Assembly: GCA_034769895.1 (NCBI GenBank)
Contig: CM068373.1
Coordinates: 196,210,134 to 196,274,133 of the forward strand
Direction of reading: 5' to 3'
DNA length: 64,000 bases
Origin: Magicicada septendecula
Lineage: Eukaryota > Arthropoda > Insecta > Hemiptera > Cicadidae
The notes beneath the pieces are model-generated. The model did no database searches, had not been told where the DNA came from, and saw nothing but the letters and a program-made list of their open reading frames with translations. Below are positions 1 to 12,700 of the stretch, piece after piece; position 1 is the first letter of the stretch, and every line of letters begins with the position of its first letter. Made by a program: the position numbers and the translations under genes.

Positions 1-627
1 TATAATTGGGTATATTTTAAGTTCAGATAAGCCTAAAATTTACAATTTTTACTATTTATTGTAGGCCTTGTATTTTTTACAATTTTAGTATTTAAATGGT
101 TTACAAGTGATTTTATGTTAATATTTCCAGTAAATAATCTTACTCACTCCATGATTATTGCTTGTTGTTAATAATTTGTTGTTATAATACTCCAATATTG
201 ATTAATTTACTTTTAATCTGAGTTGAGTACCTCTTAGGCCTAGTATTACTTATTTCCAAATAAAGTTAATTTTATTCTTTTGTCATTACCTTTGCTGATA
301 TTTGTTTCTATATTGATTACATTTTCATATCTTTGTTTTGTATGGACTAGTTTCTATTCATTATATACAGTTTGATTAAATTTATTTATTTGAGTTTGAC
401 TCTATGATAGATGATTTTGGTTTACAATGCTGTTTTGTTTTTCTATTGTGGTGTGTTAGTTAAGTTGCCCTATTACTCTTTATATGGTTTACAGTTTAAT
501 AAAAATACAATATTCCTATTACCTACTTGCCTTCTCTGCCTTAACAAACTTGGAAATTATTGAACATTAATTCAAATACAACAGAATATCTTATATCTAC
601 TAACTTTTTTATATCACTTAAACATAA

Positions 628-960
628 CAAAAACATCTTATGCCTATTATTTTTTTATATATATAGAATTATAATGGAAACATCTTATTATCAGCAATAT
701 TATCAGTCATTGGCTGTCCTTTGTTTTTATGTTTCCTTTTATAACAAACCTTATCCTATTAAAACATCTTATTCCTAATAACACCTTCAGTTATTAACTG
801 TCTCTTTTAATTACTATAACTATTTTGGTAACAATGAAATAAAAACATCTTATAACTAATGACACTTTCAGTTATTAACTGTCTCTTGTGTTCACTATAC
901 CTAATTGGCTAATACAATAAAAATAAAAACGTCTTATACCTATTAAACTTAATTTTTAAA
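628..960 (+). repeat. degenerate ~80-bp tandem repeat
   Basis: The anchor word AAACATCTTAT (or a one-base variant) recurs near 630, 677, 762, 841 and 926. The last spacings are about 80-85 bp and are followed by related words such as TTCAGTTATTAACTGTCTC (twice). Unit ends are loose and copies are diverged, so this is an old minisatellite-like array. Confidence 0.55.
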
Positions 961-1029
961 ACACTTTTATTATTAAAACTAATCTTAGTCATGAGACTGT
1001 CTTTTAGTTTTAGGTTTTTTTTTATAGGG

Positions 1030-1200
1030 TAATTCTCTACACTGATGATAGTCTTTTTAATTGATTTCTTATTTCCTACACTATTCTTTATTATAGTGTG
1101 TCACTTATTATTGTCTACATTAATGGTAGTCTTTTAAACAATTTTTTACACTATGGTAAGTGTTGGCTTCTACACTATTGGTAGTCTTTTTAAATGTTTT
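1030..1200 (+). repeat. short degenerate repeat (CTACACT..GGTAGTCTTTT)
   Basis: Words of the form CTACACTGATGATAGTCTTTTT, in shorter and altered versions, recur about three times near 1037, 1115 and 1170. Copies are imperfect. It adjoins the array at 628-960 and may be part of the same repeat-rich domain. Confidence 0.4.
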
Positions 1201-1800
1201 CACTTTATTCTTAAACTAGGCTTACAATTTAGTTTACAATTTTATTTTCACCATATTGTATCCTGTAACTTGTTATTTGGTCTGACATTTATCATTGGTT
1301 TTAATTGTGTAAAAATTGGGTATATTCATTCCTCATAAGGTTTTAGTGAATATCCTTTCTTGTTGATATATTCCTTTTATGGACCTTGACATATTTTGTC
1401 TCTTCCTTCTCATTATATTAGTATTTTCTTATCTTGTGGTTTCATGTCTTTTTCTTATTTACAACTCCTTATTAATTTGTTATTGGTTCTGTGTCTTGGG
1501 GTTTTTCTGCTTCTTAAATTAATAAATTTTCCCTTATTAATATTTTGTTTACCTTTTTACCTTTGTCTTTTCTTTTACTGCTCCCCAACCTACTGGGTAT
1601 AATGCTGTATTATTGGGGTTTTATATAGTTGGTTATTTATATATGGACCAAGAGTTTTCTTTGTTATTAATGTTAATTTTATTAACATTTTATCGACTTA
1701 ATGAACAGTTTCTTTAGTTTATTTTTTAACTATTGACTTTACTTCTTTATTCATGTTGTATTAAGTTAAATTTTAAGGTGATAATTCTGTTATGCTACAA

Positions 1801-2621
1801 TATATGTGTTTAATATAACAATTGAATGCGAACAATCAATAAAATTAGAATAGTGATATGTGCATGTATATGTGATACAAAGACTCTTAAAATTCAATTA
1901 AATAGTGAAATGATTGAGAAGTGACAATAAGTAAAAGATGGACTATCAAAGGACATTAATAGCGAATTAATGTAGAAAAATTGATGAATTTATGTCATTG
2001 AAATCTATAATATTATTAGAATAGCAAGATGTAATTAGTGTAAAAAAAAACAAAAAAAACAAATAGTTAAATTAAAGGTTAACATAATGATTAACATGTA
2101 TTAAAATTGTACAAGGAAAAGAGAGAATTCTAAAAATTATTTTACAGAAATATAAAATTTATTGATATGATAAATGATACTAGTATTGAATAAAACTTGC
2201 TAAATTAATTTTGTAAATATTATAGGTCCTGTAAGGGATATATAAGGAGTTGTATTAAATTAATGCTGAACGACGAATTTAAATTTAATGTCTAAAGGTT
2301 AGTTTGGAAGTATAATTATATGTTAAATAAGGGTTGTAAGAAGAGAAAGTTAAAATATATGTGTAACGGATTCATTTAAAAACGGAAAGCGAATTTAGCT
2401 TGAAAATGGTTCTAGGGTAGTGTTTACATTACATAATGAACCGCCCGCAGTAGGTTACTACAGGTAGCAAATCCACTACACTACGTCCAACGGATGATGA
2501 GCCAATACTAGGAATATAAAATGTATGTATTTCGTCATGTTAAACCTCGATGACAGGGCGCAGAATTTTGAATCTCTTTTGGATGTATGAAATCCATCCA
2601 AAGCGACAAAATTCGGGAACG
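1801..2621. other. AT-rich stretch without gene
   Basis: No open reading frame with a recognisable motif. It includes a poly-A-like run near 2041-2065. I see nothing else definable. Confidence 0.5.
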
Positions 2622-2687
2622 ATATAACGCCAAAATCAGAAATTAAAAAAAAAAATTTCTTATTTTGAATAGAGATGTATCTTTAAG
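2622..2687 (+). repeat. direct repeat copy 1 (64-66 bp)
   Basis: A segment beginning ATAACGCCAAAATCAGAAAT, running through a poly-A tract and ending in GATGTATCTTTAAG, is repeated in the same orientation at 3996-4059 with only a few differences. This copy lies just outside the 3' end of the MULE coding remnant. The second copy forms the left end of the insertion inside that MULE. Confidence 0.8.
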
Positions 2688-2846
2688 ATTCTGTTTAACT
2701 TTATAACAATCATTGTTTTGCAGCAGCAGCGACAGAGCAGTGTTCTGTATGCCGGTTTCATTGGGCTTTACCATAACAGTACCGTGTGTTAATTTCTTTT
2801 TTTTTTTGGTGCAATCAATTCTCCTCTCTGTCACGATATTTCTTTT

Positions 2847-3995
2847 CTAAGAAGTCGAAGAGCTGGGCATATTTTGAACTGCAACGCGAGAGCGAATTGC
2901 ACTTAGTGTCGTTTTTAATGTAGCAGTTTCTCGTTTAATCACTTCCAGTTCTTCTAATATAGCTACACCGTTAACTAATTCAATTAAATCCCCTTTGAGT
3001 GATTCTTTTTGAGTCTCCATACATGTCAAAAACTTTCTCTTTTGCTGACCTGGAATAAAATTTCTTGTTTTTCCGTCGTATCAATTTCGTTCTCCGGATG
3101 CACAAACAACCGATCGTCACCACCGTCTTCGTTATTGTTAACATTCGACTGCAAACTACGCCCTGCTTTGTTAATCCTGCAGGCAGCATGAATATGTTTA
3201 CACATATTCCACTTAATACATGAATCTACACACGTGCATGAATATTTATGTACACACACATCACAGTCTACACAGATCAAATTACATTTGCACTGCACAT
3301 CATTTTCATGTACTAAATATACCTCTTTCATGCCAGAAGACGATGGTACTTTCACCCATTGTCTGTTTCTTCTCTGATAATTAAGTTACTGTCGATTTCT
3401 GTAATGGACTTATGTCTTTTTCTAATGTCTTTCAACTTTGTAGTTAATTTGGCTATGCTTAAGATAATAGGACTATCAAACAACTTATTGCGGACGAAAG
3501 ACATTAGAACAACTATAGCTTTGTCCAAATGTTTTACATTTTTGCCGTGTAAATATATATATTTAATTGTATTATGCATTCTTTCGATATGTATGTTGGT
3601 GTTCAGACCTTCTTGAAGTCGATGGCAGTAGGCCTAAGACTGAATATTTTTTGAGTACGTTTGATCAAAGTAAGTGTCTGAATCATCAAGTAGTCGCCTA
3701 ATTGCTTCAGGCAGAATTTTTTTGAATGCAGAAGAGTCTATCTCCTACATTAATGTCCTGACTATTCTACTATAAACGTCACCCTGCTTCTCTTTGCTTT
3801 TTACTTTGAAACTAATATTCCTTCTCCAAGCCTTGTCAACGTGCCAAGTGCAGTACAATCTCATTGCCGGAGCTTGCATTGTTGATCTCCACGCATTATA
3901 AAAGCATTCATCCAAATCGGACATAAACACTTTCGGTAAAACTTCGCCTACTTCTGCCTTGATTATTGAAAAAACAAAGAAAGCACTTTTTCGTC
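2847..3995 (-). pseudogene. MULE transposase, 3' half (broken)
   Basis: Read from 3995 downwards, several frames together give the C-terminal half of a MULE-type DDE transposase. They show a FMSDLDECFYNAW block with a CTWHVDKAW block (end of the catalytic core), then NTNIHIERMHNTIKYIY, then a SWIM-type zinc finger (YSCTC.....CKHIH, near 3200) and a short charged tail. Stops and frameshifts separate the pieces. The 5' half lies at 5849-6886 on the same strand, and the reading SNGTD|DEKVLSLFF joins cleanly when 3996-5848 is removed. In the living family this protein cuts and inserts the element. This copy is dead. Confidence 0.75.
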
Positions 3996-5848
3996 TATAA
4001 CGCCAAAATCAGAAATTAAAAAAAAAAATTCTTATTTTGAGTACAGATGTATCTTTAAGCGCCGTAACAGGGAATTGTTGTGTGAAACGCAGAGGTGATT
4101 GACGGGCAATAAAATCATATAACAGCCCCAACGCGCTCACGGCAAGCAGGCAGAGTTCATCGCTCTCCATACTAAGAAACGTTAAACTTTGACAACTACC
4201 TCAAATCCTTAGAAAAAATTGTACAAATGTAAATGAACTCATTTGAAGAGCAGCTGTATGTATTAACAATAGACCAAAATACGTATACACGCCAGCTGCA
4301 TATAGCGAAACAAAAAAGGGTATATATTATTGAAAGACTCAAACGGTCAGCGACAGGACTTCGACCTTACTGAGAAGAGAGAAAGCTCGAAGTAATGTCC
4401 GAACTCAAGGAAGATGTATTGATGGAAACAGAGACAAAGAAACGTACATACAAAGGAAGTTTGGTGAGGCCTTTAAGTAACAATAGTTGATGCAATTAGA
4501 ACAACCAAGTGCACGAAAACAATACTTTGACGAGAAAGTTAAGGGTTGCTTTGTATACTCCAAAAAAGTGACAGGCAAGAATTTATTGCTACAGTATCTA
4601 GCAGCGACAACGACCTCAGTGTAGTGACCTAGGGAAGGAATCTGGTGGGAATCCAAAAGCCTATCAGAGAGGTTCTTTCGGAAAAATAGGTGGTCTCTAG
4701 ATCTGAAGAGTCGTAAAGTAGAACCAATTAGAAAACAGCGTAAGAAAAATCAGAATTAAGTGGGAGAAATACGGAATTTGATATAGGGACGCGAGAAAGG
4801 CGCGCGCGAGGAGTTTAACTAAAAATTTTGACGGAAACGGGAGTGCAAGTCCGCGACCGAGATTCCATAGTTATTGGACTTAGAGAAATTCGGTACGATG
4901 GTTAGAAAAGTAAGTTCGTACTAAAACAATTTCGGTAAAAGAACTGTAATTTTATTAGTGACATACAAGTGAATTAGTACAACACGAATGATAATTAAAT
5001 AACGCTGTAATTTAGTTTTGCAAATACGCAACAATAACTTTATCATCGAGTAACATTACGAGACGAACTAACTCGTAAATAACAGTAGTTCAAACCATAA
5101 CGCAGTTGATAAATAATAATCAATAATGCCTGTGGAAGCGAATAACTATAATAACAATTAACGCGAACTAATTCCGAGTGAGTGAAGTTTGGTGCTGTGC
5201 TGTGTTGTGTGTGACTCCACGGGAGACCACGTTACAATCTGCTAATCCAGAGGGAATTATCGCAGTGACGTCAGACGATCAACGTGCGAACCACACCATA
5301 TGAACCTCTACCAGATTTGGATACATACCACAAGTAAATTCTTCATGCCATAATTAGTATTACGTCCACTGTCTGTTCACTTAAAGAACTCATAAGAATT
5401 AATTAAAGGATTAAGATAAAAATTTTACTTAAAAACAAAATTAAATCATATTAGGAAACTATGAAAATTAAATTTATTTATGAGCACCGATTTTAAATGA
5501 ATCCAGATCAGTAATTAACTATTTCATACTATTTAAAATTTAGGAGAATTATTAAAAGTTTTGTCTTTGAATAAGAATTACAATATTTAAATTATTAGAG
5601 CTATAAATATGAGTAATGAAATAAGATTTATGAAAATGAATGTTTATATTTTGATTAGAAATTGCATAATTCATGTGTCAATGACAAATATGATAATAAA
5701 TCATAACTAATTGTAATAAATCGAAGAACTATTTATAAGAAGAAGTCTGCATTTTATTATAAACCCTGAGATAAGAGAAAATACACATAAATTAAAATGT
5801 CAATTAATTTATGCTGAATAATAAGCAGCATAAAAATAAAAGTTATCC
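3996..5848. mobile_element. 1.85-kb insertion inside the MULE pseudogene
   Basis: The interval interrupts the MULE coding sequence exactly: removing it restores the codons GAT GAC GAA across the break (minus strand). It begins TATAACGCC and ends GTTATCC, so only about six terminal bases are inverted. No target duplication is obvious. Its first 64 bp repeat 2622-2687. It has no recognisable coding sequence; a moderately GC-rich patch occurs near 4795-4870. It could be a non-autonomous transposon or a rearranged segment. Confidence 0.55.
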
Positions 5849-6886
5849 ATCAGTTCCATTTGATATGAGAAAAGCACAAGGAAATCCCTTTCTCATGTCG
5901 TCCAAAACAAGTAGGGTTATTAGTTAAAAACCGTAACTGTTCAAGCCGTGCGTGCCATCAATGCATATGCAATCACTGCCATATTTCTTCAGTATTTCAC
6001 TCTGTACATTGTTCATTATAATTAAATAACTCGTCTTTTTTTAAAGTTTGGTCAGTTTCTCTGACGACCCCTTGAAGCTTATAAAATAATACACAAGGCT
6101 GATCACTGGAAATTACCTCATTGACTAACGCTTCAACACTTACCATCTTCTTGACGTCTCACCGACTTCGAGCATAAATTATATGCGTGCCCCATGTTGT
6201 ACAGGTCTTGCTTCGTTAATAAATGAATTCTTTCTAATTTACAGCCTGTAACAGAATCGCGTATTTTATTAAGTATTGCTTGAAGTGGTATCTGATTTGC
6301 AATATCCACAGCTAGACTTTTTCTTTCGTTGTCTAAGACCTAAATGGATTAAGTCATTTAGATGACCTACATGAGTTGACACTTATGTAGTCTTGCAGGT
6401 ACCATCTTCAATTTCAGTGACGCGAATGCTTAAAGGACAGACAGCATTGATTTTGTTGCTTCCCTGTAATTTTATGTGCCGTCTACCTTTACTTTCAGAC
6501 ACAAATTTTTCGGACCTACGGCATACATAATAGGCCTAATGTCTCTTTGTGCTGTCGGTAGCAGAATGAGTGCCACGCTTTTTAACGTAACTTGAAAATG
6601 TTTCTTTTTCAGTCTCTTGTTTATACTCCAAGAAACTTTCTAAGAACTTAAATTCTTTAATTTCAGACTTTACTGATATGTTGTGCTGCAATTCGAAGTG
6701 TTCAAGTAATGCTTGTTCCTTCGCTGCTGCAAGAACACATAAGGGGCACTTAACTTTATTCGGTGCTGATACCCCTCTACTGTGGGATTCGCGTTCATGA
6801 CGCTTCAATGTGTATCCATGCTTAAACTGTTTATCACAGACGTTACATTGTTGTGTACGTGACTTCAAGTTGCTCAAAACCGGCAT
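5849..6886 (-). pseudogene. MULE transposase, 5' half with C2H2 finger (broken)
   Basis: The longest clean piece (6886-6536, 116 codons) opens with a C2H2 zinc finger (CNVCDKQF..HERESH), a second C..C..H..H pattern (CPLCVLAA..HFELQH), and the stretch FLEYKQETEKETFSSYVKKR that precedes the core in these transposases. Further down the minus strand come the block CICIDGTHGLNSYGF (first catalytic D) and DDMRKGFPCAFLISN, typical of the MULE DDE core, with several stops between. It continues at 3995 after the insertion. Fragments suggest a full-length but long-dead copy. Confidence 0.75.
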
Positions 6887-7790
6887 TTCACTGTTTACTT
6901 CTTCGGGATGTAATTTCGAATGCTGGTTAAGATTATCTACATTTTCACAATCCTTACCGCACTATGAACCTAAGTATTGTTTAAGCTCACTGATTTTAAT
7001 AAACCAAAAATAAAAAGGGTATAAATACTAGATTATGAAAATCTAAAAAAAATCACAAAAAATTAACAAATGAATATCACACAAACTCGATAAACACACG
7101 CACGGATAATGTAAATGAAATAAAAATGTATTTACAAAACGAATTACGAAGACATTTGATACTTACAGTGATATTAAAGAATAAAATTGTAATTAATAGA
7201 TGATCGTCGCACACTGTTAATTAACACACGCACAGATAATTAAACTGAAGCAGTAAAGTAATATTTTAAACGTGAACTATTGTCATGCTGGTGTTACTGT
7301 ACTATAATTATCAACACACTATTACTTAACACACGTACAGTAGGCCTATATTAAATGGCACGTTGTGTCTTTTACTGTACATTTCCCGCCTAATTCAACA
7401 TCGGAGGATTTCGTACCTGCTCATAGCATTGGGTAAAAATTGGATATTCGCTCCTTTCTCAGCTCTACGAAGAGATATGGAAGTAAACGAAGCAGTCGGT
7501 ATGCGTCAGGGGCTAAGGTCTAGTTAGAAAACCAAGCTGGATCCTTCTTTTACAATAATTTCCTTACTGATACGTGCTTTGTAATAATAGCAGACAAGTT
7601 CTTGTTTAGATAGTAAGCTGCTGTGTCAATATCACAAGGTGTGTAGACTTTATTCCAGTCAGCTGTTAAACAGCGTTACAGACCTTTTTCGGTAATCTCA
7701 ATTCTAATTCTCATTGGTACAAGAGATTAATGGATCGCAGTAACTCAGAAAACAAGGCCTTGAAATCAAGTTAAAAGTTTATTTAAAAAT
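6887..7790. other. MULE 5' flank and non-coding DNA
   Basis: No coding evidence. It lies upstream of the MULE start on the minus strand and may include that element's 5' leader and terminus, but I could not match an inverted partner to the 2.5-2.7 kb side. A loose repeated motif (next entry) is the only structure seen. Confidence 0.4.
7090..7350 (+). repeat. three loose repeats of ACACACGCACRGATAAT
   Basis: The words AACACACGCACGGATAAT, AACACACGCACAGATAAT and AACACACGTACAGTAGG occur near 7093, 7223 and 7330. Spacing is about 110-130 bp, with some similarity between the intervening sequences. They may be subterminal repeats of the neighbouring MULE. Confidence 0.4.
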
Positions 7791-8975
7791 TTAAGAAAGT
7801 TCCCGCCTTGAAATGAAGACAGAGGCTCGGGCAAAGATATTGAAGGATAGGGACCAAACGAATTCGGTGAGAGAAGGAACCTTCAACTCTCGCCTGATAG
7901 CATCATATCTGACAAACCAGGGAGAGTTTGAGATGTACCAGAGGACCTGGGATTGGAAAGCTTCCAAACAGGAGACAATGTTTGGGCTGAGTTATGCCCA
8001 AAAGGCAGAGGCTGCAGATGTTAGTATTGCTCTGAGAAAGATCAAATAGATGGTGAGTTTAGTGCGCACAGGCACTGAACTCCGATGAGTGAGAAAGGGA
8101 TATATTTTGGGTTTGACGCCGCAGGCACACTGGAGACTCAGGGAGACGTGGGTTTCAAAGCTTAGGCGCCAGTCAACAGTGACGTCCAAGTATTTTACAG
8201 ACCGTTTCCATACGATTGGACTCCCTTCTAGGGAGAGAGACTGGAAGCGGGAAGTAAATTTACGAGAAAAGGCGATCGCCTCGGTTTTCTCCACATTGAT
8301 CGCCATTCTCCACTTCCAAAGCCAGTCTGGAAGTTGGACGAGCTGACGTTGCACCAGGCAAAACTAAGGTTCGCTGAGCTAGCATGAAACATGGCGTCAT
8401 CGCATAGAGCGATAAATGACTCCAGGCTGTACAGACAGGTCGTTCGTGTACAGAAGGTACAGAACGTGGCCTAGGACAGATCCCTGAAGAATGCCTGCGA
8501 CGATCGGTCGAACGGATGGGTACGACGCGTACTCTACAGACGCGGTCGCAAAGATACGATCGCAGAAGATGAACGAAAGAGACAGGGAGAGGGGATTGGG
8601 CTAGTTTGTAGAGAAGGCCTTCGTGCCAGACTCGATAGAATGGTTTACTCATGTCGAGCAATACAGCGACGGAGGACAGACGCTTGTTCTCGGCATCCGT
8701 CAGTTGGGTAACAACCCTGACGAGTTGAAGGGTCGTCGAGTGCTCTCTGCGAAAGCCGAATTGCTACTGCCGAATGAAACCATCCAACAGGGGCGCATAT
8801 CGGCTGTGCAGGTGCCGTTCGAACGCTTTCGAGATGACTGGCAATAGAGATATTGGGCGATGATTCTCGGTAAGTAGGCCTATACGCAGCTTACGAGGTT
8901 TGGGAATCATGGCGTTTTTTGCACGTTTCCACAGGCTGGGGAAGTGACACAAAACGGGCCACAACAACAATTATA
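7770..8975 (-). pseudogene. Jockey-like LINE, RT fragment
   Basis: On the minus strand from 8970 downwards: a block with FPSLWKRA...IPKP and HRPISLLPVISKAFER (RT entry), LDMSKPFYRVWHEGLLYKL (first catalytic D region), LRSYLCDRVCRVRV, then RWRMAINVEKTEAIAFS and VKYLDVTVDWRLSFETHV, ending with SNSPWFVRYDAIRRELKVP near 7860-7900. The order and wording match Jockey-clade LINEs. The 5' part (ORF1 and endonuclease) is missing. The catalytic YADD box is disrupted by a frameshift near 8400 (reads LYA in one frame and DDAMFHASS in the next). Inactive. Confidence 0.8.
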
Positions 8976-8980
8976 AGTGC

Positions 8981-9770
8981 CACTTACTGCAAAAATCACA
9001 CACTCAACTGTCAGTTAGCAAACGCAAACAAAAAATACTCGCCACAACAATAATTACATTTATCGCTAACGATAAAGATTACAAAACCTCAGCAACACTC
9101 AGGTGTCAACTAAAAGGAACTTGCTGCCACAACAACAAATTCGTACGTATCACTTAATAGCAAAAGTAATCTGTGTATTATCTCAACTTCTACATGACAC
9201 CAGATACACTGAATGAACTGTCTTTGTTTCAACAGCTGACTCGTGACTAAAGACAATCCGTTGACCTTATAATCTTTGTTTATACACTACCGTGTCTTCA
9301 CTCTTCTAACTTCAAAAAGTTCAAAAGAAAAGTATCGCGTATATTAAACGTTTTTAAAAACTGTAATGTAACCAACGAATTTAGTTAATGTTGGGAGGGG
9401 AGATGTGCATGCGATATGTGATGCTGAGCGATACGAACCAAAACCTGCGGAATAAAGGTCGGAATTGCAAATGATACATAAAATTCAATTAGTGGAAAAA
9501 AATCACAGACGGCAACAATTTGTTAAAGAAATTTAGGAACAAGTCAAGGCAACGTAGTGAAAATTATGGAGTCACAATAGTGCAGCGTACAATAATTAAA
9601 TATGCACTGGACACAAGCGTGAGAGAAGCAATCAATCGCACGAGTATGTTGAGCGAACATGACTAGCAGATAGATGAAAGGTTACAAAACAAAAATAAAA
9701 AGGTTGTTCGTGAACAGGACAGGTTACTAACCCTTTATTTTCCTGTAATGACTCTGTGATGATTGTGTAA
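8981..9770. other. non-coding DNA between LINE and hAT
   Basis: No reading frame or motif recognised. It contains several loosely similar phrases around CGCCACAACAATAATTAC and TGCCACAACAACAAATT (9040-9150), suggesting short diverged duplications. Confidence 0.4.
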
Positions 9771-9778
9771 GACTGACT
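9771..9778 (+). repeat. target site duplication, left (GACTGACT)
   Basis: GACTGACT stands directly outside the left hAT terminus and recurs exactly at 14020-14027. An 8-bp duplication is the hallmark of hAT insertion. Confidence 0.9.
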
Positions 9779-12700
9779 CAGGCCCGCGCCTAGCACTGTT
9801 GGCGCCCTTGTGCAATTTTGTATATGTCGCCTACAATTTTTATAACGCTAATATATGGGTAAAGGTACATGTTAAGTATTATCAACTATCCAAAACAAAT
9901 TTTAAAAAGTATTTTCATGAATTTATTTTCATTTTTATATTTTACAACAGGCACTTACTAAACTGGTACCGAACAAGCCGAACATTATTTTCTCATTGAG
10001 GTATGTAATTATACATTTATACACAGAAATAAAAATATATTTGAAACATTAGATATATTTGTTTACATACAATGCATCATATAGAACAAAACTGATCAAC
10101 AAATAAAAACAATCTATTATATTAACAATGCAATACGTCATCTTTTAAAGATAAAGGTTAATGTCCAGTTATAACTCGTATTATTATTTTAACTAAGTGA
10201 ATTGAGCTTTTCGTGCTTTGGTTTTTGCAAATTGTTTAATTAAATCTTGGGTGTCTAATTTTTTTAATAGATCCTATTCTATTGAGATGATAGCAAGATT
10301 ACTTAGTCGGTTTTGCCCCATGGTCGATCTTAATAATTTTTTATTATTTTGAGTTTTGAAAAAGAACGTTCTGCGGTAGCAACAGAAACCGGCATTGTTA
10401 ATAAAATACGAAGTATTATGCTCGTATTAGGGAAAGAATCCACTAAGTTGTTAATTGTTATATAATTTAAAATTTCTTCTGGAGACGTAATAACTTTTTC
10501 ATCAAAATTTTGTAAATATTGCAATTCTTTAACAAGTTCTACAGCAATTATATCTCGTTCATTGCGAGTTTCGTCATTTAATACATTTTCAACTTTTTGA
10601 CATAATTCTAGTTGTTCTTTTTCAGAATAATTTTTAAATTTATCAATATTCCATAAAAACCCGAAATTATTAGAATAAGAAGAAAGAATTCGGAATCGTT
10701 CATCCACTGATGTGATGATTACGTCTAGAGCATTAAAAAAACAATCAACTTTGAACTTTAAAGTTTCATCGTACATCGGTTCATCGTCACATTCATAGTC
10801 AAACTGTTTTTTTTACTTTGCGCGGTTTTAAGCCTCTTTGTTTTATGAATTTAGGTTCTATGTCTAAGCTGGATGCTATTTCTTTAGCATCAATCAATAG
10901 ATCATTAAAACCTTCATCGGAGCGATAAGCTTTCAAAAATTTCTTCAGATTATTTAAATGAGTACAACACTGAGCAACATCAAAGTTCGGTTTTTGAATA
11001 ATTTTACTAACAATGTCAATTTTACTTAAAATATTATACCACAAAATAAGTACGCAAATGAACTCAAAATTTTTCAATTTTTTGGCCAACGATGCAGCCA
11101 AATTCTTTACTTTATTTTCAAAACTTCCTTCGCTTATTTCAAACAGAGCATCGTATACCTCTCCAAGTTCATACTTTAAAGGAGTTATTGCATCTATTCT
11201 ACTAGACCATCGAGTATCCGATGAAGGTTTTAAAGTTACATTTGTAACATTAGATTTCAGAATTGATCATCGTTTAGTAGAAGCTGAAAAAAATACAAAC
11301 AGTTCTTCAACTAAAGAAAAAAAATTGATGCTCAAAGTATATTTAATTTTGCGGCATCATTAACGACTAAATTTAGGCTATGATTGCAGCAAGGAACAAA
11401 GAAAGCTCGCGGATTCAAATCCAAAATTTTTTTATAGGCCATTATGCCTACCACGCATATTTGCCCCATTGTCGTAACCCTGACCCCGCAAATCGTTGAT
11501 ATTTAAGCCTTCTTTCTCTAATGCCGATAAAAAAATTTTAGTCAAACCCTCGCCCGACGTATCATCTATAGGACAAAATAATAAAAAATGTTTTTCTATA
11601 CTTATTCCTGTGCTTTTTAAGTTAACAAATCTTATACAAACTGAAATTTGTTCTTGATGACTAGAGTCAGGAGTACAGTCTAATAATATTGAAAAATATT
11701 TTGCCTTCTTAGTTAGTTCTAAAATTTTGGATTTGATGTTTTCGCCCATCAAATTGATTACTTCATTTTGTATTTTATCCCCGAGATAATTTTTGTAATC
11801 TTTTCTTTGAGACCGTTTTGAATGTTCTGTCATAATCGGGTCAAATTTAGAAATCATTTCTATGCATTTTAAAAAGTTACCATTACTTTTCTCAAACAAC
11901 TTGTTACTACTTCCACGAAAAGCTAAATTCTGCTCACCTAAAAACTGAACCACGTAGAAAATTCTTTCTATAACAGATTGCCAGTATTTAGTTTCTCTGT
12001 TTATTACATTTTGAGTTTCAGAATCAATTATTTGATTTTTATTAAAACGGTTGGAAAGATCTAGCAATTTTAGAACATTTTCGATATGTAACTTGCACTT
12101 TTCATGAATATTTAAATGTTCACATAAATGCTGCCAGTCGTTGTAACCAGATTCATCACTAAGGCGAACAGATTTCAAATCGCTATCAATAAAAACTTTG
12201 CAACAGAAGCAGTAAAGCGAATTTTTCGTTTCGGAATACAACAGCCAAAAACGCTCAATTTTTTCTTTGTTCGGTAGAATTCTAAAGAAATAATTATTGG
12301 AAAACTTACGCCCCGAACTATCTCTCGGATAAAGATCCTTTTTGTTTTTATAATAAGTAGGGCCACGTTCTACTAATTCTTGAATATTATTCGGACGTAA
12401 TTTTTTTGGCCACATTGCAGCATCTTTGGAAAGTTCACTTATATTTTCTGTTGTGGTAATTTTTGAAGGTGTTGATTCCTCATTATCAGCGGGACTTGAA
12501 GAAGATGATGGTATGCCTTCCAGAAGATGTACAGGTTCAGAATGTTGTGGTTCAGCTGTATCATTTTTGTCATTAATGTTTGGCAAAGTAGATTCGGGTT
12601 TTGAAAAAACTGCGTAATTTTGACGTGTTTTTCTAGTTCTTCTTCTCTTCTTATTTTCTTCAACAAATTTTGGTGTCCTGACAATTTCTTCTTTTTTTCT

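Larger units (their letters stand above)
1..1800. other. T-rich non-coding DNA
   Basis: The plus strand is strongly T-rich with long T runs and no reading frame of substance; the short frames present have no recognisable motif. The style resembles 41050-42770 and 61300-64000, which suggests a recurring T-rich repeat type or compositional domain. No gene is supported here. Confidence 0.6.

Noticed and set aside
7813-8346. Two plus-strand frames over the Jockey-like fragment
   Set aside because: The minus strand gives clear RT and C-terminal LINE motifs; the plus frames are shadows.
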